A stretch of 64,000 nucleotides of DNA from Mycolicibacterium xanthum (GTDB lineage: Bacteria > Actinomycetota > Actinomycetes > Mycobacteriales > Mycobacteriaceae): contig NZ_JAIFZS010000001.1 of assembly GCF_019710635.1 (NCBI RefSeq), positions 1 through 64,000 of the forward strand, written 5' to 3'. Below the pieces are notes generated by a model that was given only the letters and a program-made list of their open reading frames with translations, did not search any database and was not told where the DNA came from. Shown one piece after another: positions 1 through 9,333 of this stretch; positions within the stretch are counted from its first letter, which is position 1, and every line of letters starts with the position of its first letter. The position numbers and the translations under genes were made by a program.

Positions 1-179
1 CGCCACGCGATCCCTTCCAAGATCAACCGGTGATCGCTGAATCTGTTGCCCCGCTTACCTACATCCGAGGGCATAACCGACTCGACGGCCGACCAGAACC
101 CATCAGAAATCACACCCATCCGCGTCACGGTCACAATCGTCGCCGGTCAAGGCGCGAATATTACGGAGACACGCCCTAA
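1..179 (+). CDS. 3' end of an unidentified protein (partial)
   Basis: The frame that starts at base 3 is open from the window edge to a TAA at 177-179, giving about 58 residues. The tail is basic (many Arg, His and Asn) and ends in EYYGDTP. A strong hairpin begins four bases after the stop, which is what one expects behind a real gene, and this is the main reason for calling it. I do not recognise the family, and no catalytic or membrane feature can be seen in so short a piece. A chance open frame in GC-rich DNA is the alternative. Confidence 0.4.
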   Translation, partial: PRDPFQDQPVIAESVAPLTYIRGHNRLDGRPEPIRNHTHPRHGHNRRRSRREYYGDTP

Positions 180-182
180 TGA

Positions 183-216
183 CGAGAGCCGCCGCGATAC
201 AGCGCGGCGGCTCTCG
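183..216. terminator. Strong hairpin terminator
   Basis: Perfect 14-bp inverted repeat: CGAGAGCCGCCGCG at 183-196, a six-base loop ATACAG, and CGCGGCGGCTCTCG at 203-216. There is no U-tract, which is usual for mycobacterial terminators. It lies just after the open frame that ends at 179 and about 180 bases beyond the end of the leftward gene at 394-783, so it may serve both directions. Confidence 0.7.
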
Positions 217-393
217 CAACATGGTTGTCGGCCGTTCCCGGTCCAGCCAACACCACGTCAGAGGGTGTTCCTGGCGATCGAATATCGCTCATTGTCTATT
301 GGCCGTTCGTGACCGCGTTCGCAGGCGTACGGCCTGACCGCCTTCACGGCCCGTACAGCCCGCCGCGAGGCGTGCCCTCTGGGGTTCTGTTCG

Positions 394-783
394 TCACGGC
401 ACCGGCCCTTGAACCCCGGGCGGGCAAGGCGAGGGAAGGACGAAGCCGTAGCACCAGCCCGGCGGGATGGGTGGCGGAGGCCTGAACCCCTGGCCCGGCG
501 GCGGCCCGGGCGGATTCGGTCCGTCCCAGACGTTTTGGGCTACATTGCCCTGCCCGTGATACACCATCCAGTATTCGTGGCAGATGTTGGTATCCCACAC
601 GACGGGGTTGAATTTCTTGTTCCCGGTCTCCACCGGCGGATCGCCCGGGCACCAGGTATAGGGGCCGGACGGCGGGACCTGTGCGTGGGCGGCGCCGGCG
701 GACAGTCCCAATCCGGCAAACGCTACGCCGGCGGACATCAGCGCACCGGCCACGAGCAATCGGTGCTTGTGAGGGGGGTTCAT
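394..783 (-). CDS. Small secreted proline-rich protein
   Basis: A 129-residue protein with a clear Sec signal peptide. It has a basic start (Met-Asn-Pro-Pro-His-Lys-His-Arg), a hydrophobic stretch over residues 9-31, and a likely cleavage after Ala-His-Ala at residue 34. The mature part is rich in Pro, Gly and Trp and has four cysteines (near 45, 67, 109 and 117), so two disulfides outside the cell are possible. A GGAAAG ribosome site lies eight bases before the ATG. Mycobacteria encode many such short secreted proteins of unknown role; no enzyme motif is visible. It stands alone, with the hairpin at 183-216 downstream. Confidence 0.75.
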   Translation of the reverse strand: MNPPHKHRLLVAGALMSAGVAFAGLGLSAGAAHAQVPPSGPYTWCPGDPPVETGNKKFNPVVWDTNICHEYWMVYHGQGNVAQNVWDGPNPPGPPPGQGFRPPPPIPPGWCYGFVLPSPCPPGVQGPVP

Positions 784-1022
784 CTGGTGTTCTTTCCGTT
801 TGTGCGCCGCATCGGTCGGCGCTGTGTGGCAAATGTATGCGGGCCGGGCCTGCTACCGATCCCAAATTGTCAACCTCGCCCGCAGGTGATGGGCACCCTG
901 ACGACCGATGACTCGGGCCAGCGCCGCATCTCCACCACATGGTCACGACGGATCTTGATGGCATTGCCCTGCGCAGGGGCTGCCCCCATTCGCCGTTCGC
1001 TGGCCCAGGTGGTGTTTGGAGG

Positions 1023-1352
1023 TCAGCCCCAGGCGAGTTCGGGGCTCATCGGCGTCGGGTACTCGCACCTCACTATTGACCATTTGCCAGAGACCTCTTC
1101 ACGTGCCGGAAGTGCGCTCATGAAGCTCCGGCCGCCCAGCCACGACGCCAGATCGCCCCGCTCGTCGGGCTCATCAACCGGGTGCCTGCCGTAGGCCGCA
1201 CAGCTGGCATCCACCTCGGCCGATCGATGACGAGCGAGCAAAGCCCCGAGAGCCTCATCGATGAGCGCTGCGTCGGTGAGGCCTGCTCGCGCGTCGCATG
1301 CACTGTTCAACAGCTCGGCATCGACGGTGGTGCTGAGGCGTATGCGATTCAT
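1023..1352 (-). pseudogene. Decayed mazEF-type toxin-antitoxin relic
   Basis: The first ~75 residues (starting [15 protein letters not shown]) resemble MazE/VapB-class ribbon-helix-helix antitoxins found in mycobacteria: a beta strand with Arg, then the helix-rich stretch [17 protein letters not shown]. The expected antitoxin end (..AGAS, stop at 1118-1120) is one frame away, so a one-base change near 1140 makes the antitoxin read on. The extension contains [10 protein letters not shown], which looks like the first ten residues of a MazF toxin whose ATG normally overlaps the antitoxin stop. After that the toxin homology ends. I infer a truncated toxin and a damaged antitoxin. The family assignment is from memory of the families. 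Confidence 0.6.
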
Positions 1353-1475
1353 GCCACAACTACGTCACGCCCTGGGCAACCGCCCGTACACGTTCTGGCG
1401 CGCTGAACCGAGCAATCCGCGACGCGTTGTGCACTGTAGCCCTCCCGGGACTCTCTCGCGGACTAAACTCGGCGC

Positions 1476-2738
1476 GTGACAGCGCCTTTGATCGCGGTGA
1501 TGGCGGGACTGGTACTCGTTTACGCCCTGCTCGCCAAGCGCTTCAGTAACGTCAACATCACCGCGCCGCTGTTGAGCGTTGTCGCCGGGACCGTGGTGTT
1601 CTCGCTGACCGAGCCGGGATTCGACACTTCGGCGCTGCAGACGGTCGCCGAACTGGCATTGGTGATCGTGCTGTTCCACGATGCGTCAACCGTCAAGCTG
1701 GCTCAACTCAGGCACGATCCCGGCATCGCCCTTCGGCTCTTGCTCATCGGGTTTCCGTTGGCGCTGGTGGCGACGTTCTTGCTGACCCGGGAACTGCTGC
1801 CCACCTTGGGGGTGGCGGGCGCCTGGCTGCTGGCTGCCGCGGTGACACCGACGGACGCCGGCCTGGGTGCGCCGACTGTGCTGAATCCCGTTGTGCCCGT
1901 CCGAATCCGGCGCGGCCTGAACGTTGAGAGCGGCCTCAACGATGGCCTGGCAACACCAATCGTGCTGCTCGCGCTTTCCGTACTGGCCGCTGAGGAGCGC
2001 GTCGTCGAACCGTCGATTCTGCAGGTCGGCGCGGTGCCAGTGGTGATGGCCGTGCTCTGCGCGGTGGTCCTGGGGCTTGCGTCGGCATGGCTGATGGACC
2101 GCTCGCGCACCAGGCAATTCAGCGGCCGCCGGGGCCGAGAGATCGCGACGCTGGTGCTGCCGCTGCTGATCTTCGGTCTCGGCGAGGTGGTGGGCGCGAA
2201 CACGTTCATCGCTGCATTTGTCGGTGGAATGGTGTTCGGCGCAGCCAGCACCACCCTCGACGAAGAGCCCGACACCGCGCAGCTTCTCGAAGTCGCCTCG
2301 GATCTGCTGGGCTTCGTGGTGTGGTTCTTCGCCGGGGCGCTCGTCGTTGCGGTCTTCGCGGACGGCTTCCGGTGGCAGTGGCTGGTGCTCGCCGTCGCCG
2401 CCCTCACCGTCCTTCGGCTCGTACCCGTTTTCATCGCACTGATCGGTACCGGCTACCGATGGCCCACGGTGGCGTTTCTCGGATGGTTCGGCCCGCGGGG
2501 ACTGGCGACGATCGTGTTCGGTCTGTTGTCGTTGGACGAACTCGGCAGTGACTCCCCGGTGATCACCACACTGGGCGGTGTCATCATGCTCACCGTGCTG
2601 CTCAGCGTTTTCGCCCACGGGGTCAGCGCGGCGCCGTTGTCCACCCGCTACGGCCGTTGGGTGGCGCGGACTCAGCCGCCCGTCGAGGGCCGAAGCTCCG
2701 TGGAGCCCATGCCATCCCGTGGCCACAGCAGGCATTGA
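1476..2738 (+). CDS. Cation:proton antiporter, CPA1/NhaP type
   Basis: A 420-residue integral membrane protein with about 11-12 hydrophobic segments. It starts at a GTG at 1476. Two signatures of CPA1 exchangers are visible: AAVTPTDAG near residue 125 (the TM4 Asp region) and VESGLNDGLATP near residue 150 (the Asn-Asp pair of TM5 that binds the ion). It most likely exchanges Na+ or K+ for H+ at the plasma membrane. The C-terminal ~25 residues are polar and lie in the cytoplasm; there is no large regulatory tail. It appears to be a single-gene unit. Confidence 0.9.
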   Translation: MTAPLIAVMAGLVLVYALLAKRFSNVNITAPLLSVVAGTVVFSLTEPGFDTSALQTVAELALVIVLFHDASTVKLAQLRHDPGIALRLLLIGFPLALVATFLLTRELLPTLGVAGAWLLAAAVTPTDAGLGAPTVLNPVVPVRIRRGLNVESGLNDGLATPIVLLALSVLAAEERVVEPSILQVGAVPVVMAVLCAVVLGLASAWLMDRSRTRQFSGRRGREIATLVLPLLIFGLGEVVGANTFIAAFVGGMVFGAASTTLDEEPDTAQLLEVASDLLGFVVWFFAGALVVAVFADGFRWQWLVLAVAALTVLRLVPVFIALIGTGYRWPTVAFLGWFGPRGLATIVFGLLSLDELGSDSPVITTLGGVIMLTVLLSVFAHGVSAAPLSTRYGRWVARTQPPVEGRSSVEPMPSRGHSRH

Positions 2739-3480
2739 ACTGGTCGCGACGGCGTTGGCGATCAGCCACGGGTGGCTGCAGTGGGCGGGCTCTGTCCAGC
2801 TGATGGAGACCTCGACGGAGACCGCCGCCGCCCCGATGGCGGTGAGCGCCCGGTTCCTCGCGTTCACCGAGCCGGCCAGCCACCCATCACCCCCACAGGT
2901 GGCCGCTTCGGATCAGGATGAGGGCCACGATGAGCGCTCCTGCCGCATCGGCATCCTCCGGCCAGGGAAGTCGCCAAAACACGAAATGGGGGAATCACCT
3001 GCAGGATCACCAGTGCGCGGCACTGATGACGGATTGAGCCCCCGGCGCGGTTGCCGGACGGGGCGGGCGGCCACGGGATCTCACCGGTTCGCCCAGCGGC
3101 GCGAGCCGGCGACACGCCGGCATCGTTGTCGTTTGTCGCGTCCGCCTCCACATCCCGTGGACGAGGTTTCAACACGGTCGGGTCGCTCCGCCCTGACGCG
3201 CACGTTCCCGGCGATGGTGTCATCACCGACGCCGGCCCGTCGTCACCCGGTGTTCCGAGCCCGATGTCCATACACAACCGACGGGTACGAGTCAGTATCG
3301 AGTGCTTCACCGTTTCAATCGTGTCCGCTGGTGGGCTCCGCACGGGCGATGCAGCGGACCCCGCGATTCGCTGGCGAGATTGCAGTAGCGCACTACTGGG
3401 TTCCCCGGCATCGCAGGCGAGCAGGATTCCCGTTGCGGAACGCGACACCGGATGCGTTGGGACCCAGGGGAGGGCGGACG
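2739..3480. other. Intergenic stretch, no gene supported
   Basis: About 740 bases between the antiporter stop and the PE-PPE gene start. Several frames are open but give low-complexity Arg/Pro/Ser-rich translations typical of antisense reading in GC-rich DNA. I found no ribosome site paired with a credible start, no RNA gene and no repeat. The promoter of the downstream gene presumably lies in the right half. Confidence 0.5.
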
Positions 3481-5113
3481 ATGCTTCTCGCAAGACGCAT
3501 TGGTCGGGCGATAGCGCCGGGATTGCCCAATGTTGGGAGACACGCCGCGTGTGTGACGGTGTCGATCGGCGTCGCGGTGTCGGTGGTGATGGCTACCCTC
3601 TGTCGGGGTCGCCGGCGGTACGACTGTCCGCCGACACGACCGCGTTGGTCCTGTGCGGGACCACCTGCCCGATGCCCGACGAATTCTGGGTCGACTCCAT
3701 CAAGGACCAGTTCATCGCGCCGACGCACCCGGGCCAGGACATGAACTACGTCAGCGTGACGGCCCCCATGGAGTTTTGGCCCCTGACCGGGGTCTTCCGC
3801 GTCCTCGGGCTCGCGCTCGGGCCTTCGAGCATCTGGGGGCCCGGCGGCCCGGGTTGGCCGGATGAGCCGTGGTGGAAACTCTCGGGGTTCTTCGACCTCA
3901 CCGCCGATCGATCGCTGCAGGGAGGGGTCGCCGACCTGGAGGCGGCGATGGCCGAGAACGGCAACGACCATCTGGTGATCTACGGCAACTCGCAGGGCGC
4001 GGGCATCGCGAACGTGGTGAAGAAGAAGCTCGCCGATCAGTACCCGGCGGGAACCGCAGCCCCCGACATCGACTTCGTCCTGGGTGGTGACCCGAATCTG
4101 CCCAACGGCGGACTGATGTCCCGGTTTCCGGGTCTCTACATTCCGATCGTCAATCTCACGTTCAACGGCCCCGCATCGACCGACACCCCGTTCAAGACGG
4201 TCGAGATCAACCAGCGCTTCGACGGGTTCGCCGATTTCCCGCTGTATCCGCTCAATCTCATCGCCGACCTGAACGCGGTCTTGGGCTTCGTCTACGTGCA
4301 CATGTACGGCTTGGACCTCAGCCTGCCCCCCGATCCGGAGACGTCCCCGGCGTTCCAGGGCACCCACGGCGACACCAGTTACTACTTTTTGACACCCCGG
4401 ACCTGCCGTTGTTCGGACCACCGCGCACGCTGGGGGTGCCCGAGCCGCTGATCGACGTGTTCGAGCCGTTCTTCCGGGTGCTGGTGGAACTGGGCTACGA
4501 CCGCAGTATCCCGGCGTGGGAGCCCACCCCGGCCCGACTGATCCCCAGAATCAATCTGGTGAAGCTCGCCACCTATCTGGTCTACGCGATCGGCGAGGGT
4601 ATCAACAACGCCCTGGCTCTCGTCGGGCTGCCGCCGCTGCTGAAGCTTCCCGCGCCGGTCAAACACGCGGCACCAACCATCGCAGCCGTCGAGGCAGAAG
4701 GCACTGAGACCGGCCTCTCCGACCGGGTGATGTCGAGCCTCCCATCCCCGTCCGAGCACGTGACGCCAACGGAGGCGGTGACACGGGCTGACCGGCCGGC
4801 CGAAACCGAGCAGTTGGGTTCGATGGAACCCGCTACCGAATGTGGACCGGAATCGACGGACACTGCGCCGCCGACGAGTGAGGTGGCAGAATCCACCGGG
4901 GCGGACGAATTGCCGGCCGAGGCGTACGAATTGCCCTCTGGTGAGGATGAATTGCCCGTCGGTGAGGATGATGTGTCGACGGGACACCCGGCGGCCGGTG
5001 TTCCCACGGCTCCGGAGGTGGCCGACTCGACCTCCGAACCAACGGCGGAGCCCGCCGAGGGACCGTGGTCAGTCGGCGACTCATCTGGCGGCGATGCGGG
5101 CGATTCGGATTGA
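3481..5113 (+). pseudogene. PE-PPE-domain serine hydrolase, two frameshifts
   Basis: A secreted alpha/beta-hydrolase of the mycobacterial PE-PPE-domain family, read in three frames. Start ATG 3481 follows a GGGAGGG ribosome site and encodes a signal-like hydrophobic segment (VSIGVAVSVVMAT). The frame must shift near 3592 (a missing base in the ACCC run) to continue as LSADTTALVLCGTT. The nucleophile motif GNSQG is at about 3985-4000. A second missing base in the T-run at 4386-4391 splits ..SYYF from the C-terminal ..TPDLPLF, LGVPEPLIDVFEP part. The tail is Glu/Pro/Thr-rich with DELP-like repeats. Both lesions could be assembly errors; otherwise the gene is dead. It converges on the next gene, with only one base between the stops. 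Confidence 0.75.
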
Positions 5114-5114
5114 T

Positions 5115-8090
5115 CTACACGCGGCTATCGAGCATCGCCTGGGCCCACGCGATGTGCCCTTCGTAGCCAAGCGATTCCGCCATTTCGCGGTACCGACCCA
5201 GCAGGTCCGGGAAGGTGGCCTCGTCGTCGTGTGCCCGGGCCAGCAGCGTACGCAGCCGCAGGAGCATGATTTCGCGCAGCACCGAACCGTCGTCCACCCA
5301 CAGGGCCGCCACCTCGTCGATCACCCCTTGGGCTTCGATCAGATCGCCCGGGGTGCCACGCTCCAGCAGCGTCTCCACCAGAACGCCGGTGCCCCAAACG
5401 CCGTAGAAGAGATCTCCTGCCTGGCGCAGTTCGTCGACGGCTTGGCGCATCACCGATACGGCAGTGTCGAGGCCGCCGCGCCGGGCCGTTTCCCGAGCCA
5501 CCCACACGTCGGTGACCGGGATGAGAAACAGGGCGCGCTTGCGCAGCCATATGTCGCGGGTCTGCATCATCAACTCGAGCCCGCGGCGACGGTCGGCCGC
5601 CGCGTCTCGATTGAGCAGACCGACAGCCAACGCGTATCCGGCCAGGCCCAGTGCGCGATCGCTGCTGGCCCGTTGAGCGGTCTGCACCGCTTCCTCGCAC
5701 GCGTGTACCGCGGAGTCACTGGTCCGGAGCACCCCGTACTGCATCGCGAAACCATAGGTCCAGGCGACGGCACCGGAGAGGGTCTCCGGGTTGCTTCGTC
5801 GGGCCATCGCGACGGCGTCGTGGATGTCTTGGCGCCATCCTGGACGACCCAGCCACCACCGAGCAGTGCCCCGCCATGCCAACGCGATCGCCAGCGGTGA
5901 GCCCATTCCGAAGCCGGCGCCTTTTGCGGGGTCACCATCGGCCAGTTCGACGATGGTCTGCGACCATTGCAAGATCTCGCCGAATTCACCGACACAGAGC
6001 CAGTTGACGAACGCGATGAACGCCAATCCCATGATCGTGGTGGGATCGGCGATGGATTCCAGCAACGCCATCTGTTCGCTCGCCAGTCGGGCCCCCTCAC
6101 GCGCGCGCCCGGCGTAGAGAAGCTCGGTGGCCAGCGCGGTCATGCCGATGGCCAGCGAGAGCTTGTCCCGGATGCAGCGCACAACTCCCGCAGCTCCTGG
6201 AAGCGGATCCCGCTTTCCTGAACCTCTCGTGCCTGCCAGTCGGTGGCGCACAGCATGGTCCGGGGGGCGATGCGCATCGACAGCTGGTCGGGATCGTCGG
6301 CAGGCAGCGCATCGGCGATGCGGCGTGCCCGTTCCCAGCTGAGCCGGGCCGCGACGAGATCGCGGTCGGCCGACCATGCGCCCGCGCGCATGTGCCAACC
6401 GTAGGCGGCGTGCAGATCGCCGGCGGCTTCGCGATGTTCGGCGATCAGCGCCGCATTCTCCTCGACCGACTCCGGTGCGCGCTGTTCGATCGCGGCGGCC
6501 AGGCGCCGGTGCCATTCGGCGCGATCGGATTTCAGCTGTGACTCGTAGGCCACCGCGCGGATCAACGGATGCCGGAACGCATACTCGGCGCTGGGAGTGA
6601 ACCGCACCTGATCGATCAGCTCTGCGCCGAGCAGCTCGTCGAACACCGCATCGATACCCAACGCGGACAGCAGCTCCGCCTCGAAGCGGTTTCCGATCAC
6701 CGACGCCGCGTTCAACGTCGGCCTGGCCAGGGGGCTCAGCCGGTCGATGCGCGCGTCGATGGCTGCCGCCACCGTGGCCGGTACGCTCACGTCGGCGACC
6801 TCTGCGCGACACGCATAGCCACCGCGTTCGCCGGCCAGCACCCCGCGCTGGACCATGTCACGCACCATCTCCTCGGCAAAAAACGGGTTCCCCGCGGCAC
6901 GGTCGGCGATGACCGCGGCCAGTTCACCCATCGAAGGATCCGGCCCCAGCAGCTCTTCCAGCAGCGTGTTGATGTCTGAATCGCCCAGTGAGTGAAGCGC
7001 TATCGTCTGTGCGCCCGGCACCTGCAGCAGCGCACCCTGATACTCAGGGCGCGAGGTGATCAGCACCATCGATGCTGCGTGCGGGACCACCGCCAGGAAA
7101 TCCGCCAACATCGACTCGCTGACCGCATCGATCCAGTGCGCATCCTCGATGATGAACAACGCCGGTTTGCTTCGGGCCAGCGCTCGCACGTTGTTCAGCG
7201 CGGTCAACCGGCGCCGCCGCACTTCCGGATCCACCTGGGGCAGTGGTACGCCCGGGTCGGCGATCCCCAACAGGTCGTCCAGGAGCAGTAGATCCTGCGG
7301 GTCGGCGTCCGGAATCTGCTCCCGGACCCTCTCGCGGGCCGCTGGACTGTCGAGATCGGATACGTCTGTGCTCGCCCGCAGAAGCCTGGTGACGGCATGG
7401 AACGGGATGTCACGGGCGTGTGATTCGCAGAAGCCCCACACGACGTCAATCCCGCGACGGGCGGTCGAGGCGGCGAACTCTCGGGCCAAACGGCTCTTGC
7501 CGATGCCCGGCGGTCCCGTCACATTCATCACGCCACCGCGCCGACCGATCGCGCGCTCCAGCATCGCGTCGAGGGCGGCCAGTTCCCGGTGCCGGCCGAC
7601 CAGGCTCGCCTCGGTGCGCCTGGCCACGTCGTCGCGCGGGACGATCGACAGCAGCCGTTGGGCGCGAACCTGCTGGCCGGCGCCTTTGATGGGCACCCAC
7701 TCCTGGTCGGCCAATACCGCGGTGTGCTCGACCAGTCGCGCGGTCGCCTCCGAAAGGATCACCCCGCCCGGGGGCGCCACCGATTCCATCCGTCGGGCAA
7801 ACCCCACCGTCTCGCCCGTCGCGGCGTATCTGGGCGATCCCGGCCCGACCTCACCGGCGATCACACGGCCCGAATGCAGGCCCACCCGCAACTGCAGCAC
7901 GACGCCATCGCGGCGCTGAACCTCGGCCGCCAACCCGCTGATTTCGTCCTGGATGGCCAGCGCGGCAAGGCATGCCCGGAAGGCATGATCCTCCAACGCA
8001 ACCGGCGCGCCGAACAACACCATCACCCCCGTCGCCGGTGTACTCCACGGTGCCGCCGCCAAGACAGCGCGCCACCGTCCCCGCCGGCAC
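5115..8090 (-). pseudogene. Class III cyclase-AAA ATPase regulator, broken
   Basis: A large signalling protein in pieces. Order: a partial class III nucleotide cyclase domain (YTGDG, then VLFGAPVALEDHAF), an AAA/NB-ARC-like ATPase with Walker A GPPGIGKS and Walker B LFIIEDAHW, then a long helical TPR-like region ending at 5115. The frame shifts near 8028 (five G where the family has four, between TGDG and VMVLFG) and near 6170 (three G where four are expected, between ELCAASG and DKLSLAIGM). The first half of the cyclase domain, including its metal-binding Asp, is missing; an in-frame TAG lies upstream near 8105. The intact versions are common in mycobacteria; this copy is probably not functional unless the indels are errors. 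Confidence 0.7.
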
Positions 8091-8267
8091 CCACGTCGCC
8101 TATCGTTTCACTGTCAATCCCTCGATGTCCGACATATCGCCGTCGTCTTCGACACCGACTTGAGCAGCTCGGGTGCCACCTGTCGACCTTTCGGGCGGCG
8201 GGTGCTGCAGAAACGTCGTTCGACCACACAGGCCGCTCCCGCGCTGGATGGGGTTGCCCGTTCTCCG

Positions 8268-9128
8268 CTACCCGGTCGCGACCTGGCTCTCGGCTCGCGC
8301 TTCCTGTTGGGTGAGTGAGACAAGGCGATGCTTCCAGCCGCCGGGGTCGCTGCCCTCCGCCGGCGCGATCTCGGCCGAAGAGAGCGGGCCCCGTTCCGCG
8401 TCTGCGATCTCAACGGCGGACCTGACCTTGCCCAGGGCGGCCTTCACCGCGGTGGCCGCGGTTGCTGCGTCGCTTCCCGCTTCGCCGCGGGTCCACACCA
8501 CCGACGCGACCAGTGATGACCGTCCGTCGACGGGGGCGCAGGTAAGCAGGGCGTGCCGTTCCGCGCCATCCTCGGCCGGCAACACGCGATGGATGACGAA
8601 CGGCATCTCGGTCCAGACGCTGCCGCATTCCGAATCGGGTTGGGCAAGAGCTGCGTCCATGATCCTAGCCGCATTGGCATGCCACACCGATACTTCGCAG
8701 TGCCCACTGCGGTTGTCCTCATCGTCGGGTCCCGCCAGCTCGACGACGGGAGCCTGCGGTTCACCGAGACATACCCAGACCAGCCCGTGCCGCTCGGTGC
8801 ACGGGTGGGTCTGGAGATGGGCGTTCTCTGTGATGGGCAAGCCGGAGGGCTTGAAGACGCACCGGCCCGCGTCGCCGAAAGTCCAACCATGCTTCGCGCA
8901 GACCAGGCGTCCTTCATCTACTGAACCCTTGCTCAGTGGCCTCCTGCTGTGGGTGCATCGGTCGGGAGCGGCCACTACTGCGCCGCTGGGACTGCGCCAC
9001 AGAACCAGATCGTTGCCCAGCAGGCGCACGGCCACAGGACCGGCTTGAATCTGGTCGGCGCAGGCCACGGCCAGCCACTGGCCACGGAGGGGCCCAGATG
9101 CACTGAAGAGTGTTGCTGCATTGGTCAT
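8268..9128 (-). CDS. Rieske [2Fe-2S] protein, oxygenase-like, no catalytic His pair
   Basis: A 286-residue protein with an N-terminal Rieske domain: Cys58-x-His60 and Cys77-x-x-His80 match the [2Fe-2S] ligand pattern, followed by GWTF. The size and fold order resemble the alpha subunit or KshA-type oxygenases. In the region where the mononuclear iron triad (Asp-x-x-His-x4-5-His) should stand, the sequence reads ARIMDAALAQPD, with no His pair. It may therefore transfer electrons or be a degenerate oxygenase. A GAGAGGTAG ribosome site precedes the ATG. It follows the two aldehyde dehydrogenases on the same strand, but a hairpin at 9295-9317 stands between them. Confidence 0.75.
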   Translation of the reverse strand: MTNAATLFSASGPLRGQWLAVACADQIQAGPVAVRLLGNDLVLWRSPSGAVVAAPDRCTHSRRPLSKGSVDEGRLVCAKHGWTFGDAGRCVFKPSGLPITENAHLQTHPCTERHGLVWVCLGEPQAPVVELAGPDDEDNRSGHCEVSVWHANAARIMDAALAQPDSECGSVWTEMPFVIHRVLPAEDGAERHALLTCAPVDGRSSLVASVVWTRGEAGSDAATAATAVKAALGKVRSAVEIADAERGPLSSAEIAPAEGSDPGGWKHRLVSLTQQEARAESQVATG

Positions 9129-9294
9129 GTCGGACTACCTCTCTTGTTGCCGCGATGCGATGCTTGCGTGTGTTGCAGCGCGCGACCATCGCGGTACACC
9201 GCGCGGCGAGATCGTTTCGATTGCCCACCCCGTCACGTTCCGGCGCTGCCGAATCGGAAGGGTCGGCGGGCAAGTTCCCTGTTGCGCAACGGAA

Positions 9295-9317
9295 GCCGAT
9301 GTGGTCGCCACATCGGC
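9295..9317 (-). terminator. Hairpin after the aldehyde dehydrogenase pair
   Basis: Perfect 10-bp stem GCCGATGTGG / CCACATCGGC with a three-base loop, 17 bases downstream of the stop of the leftward gene at 9334. No U-tract. It could end or attenuate transcription before the Rieske gene. Confidence 0.5.
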
Positions 9318-9333
9318 GTCCGGCGTTGTTGCA

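Noticed and set aside
2864..3493. Leftward open frame of 209 codons between the antiporter and PE-PPE genes
   Set aside because: Low-complexity Pro/Ser/Arg/Gly translation, no ribosome site, no domain; it overlaps the start of the PE-PPE gene.
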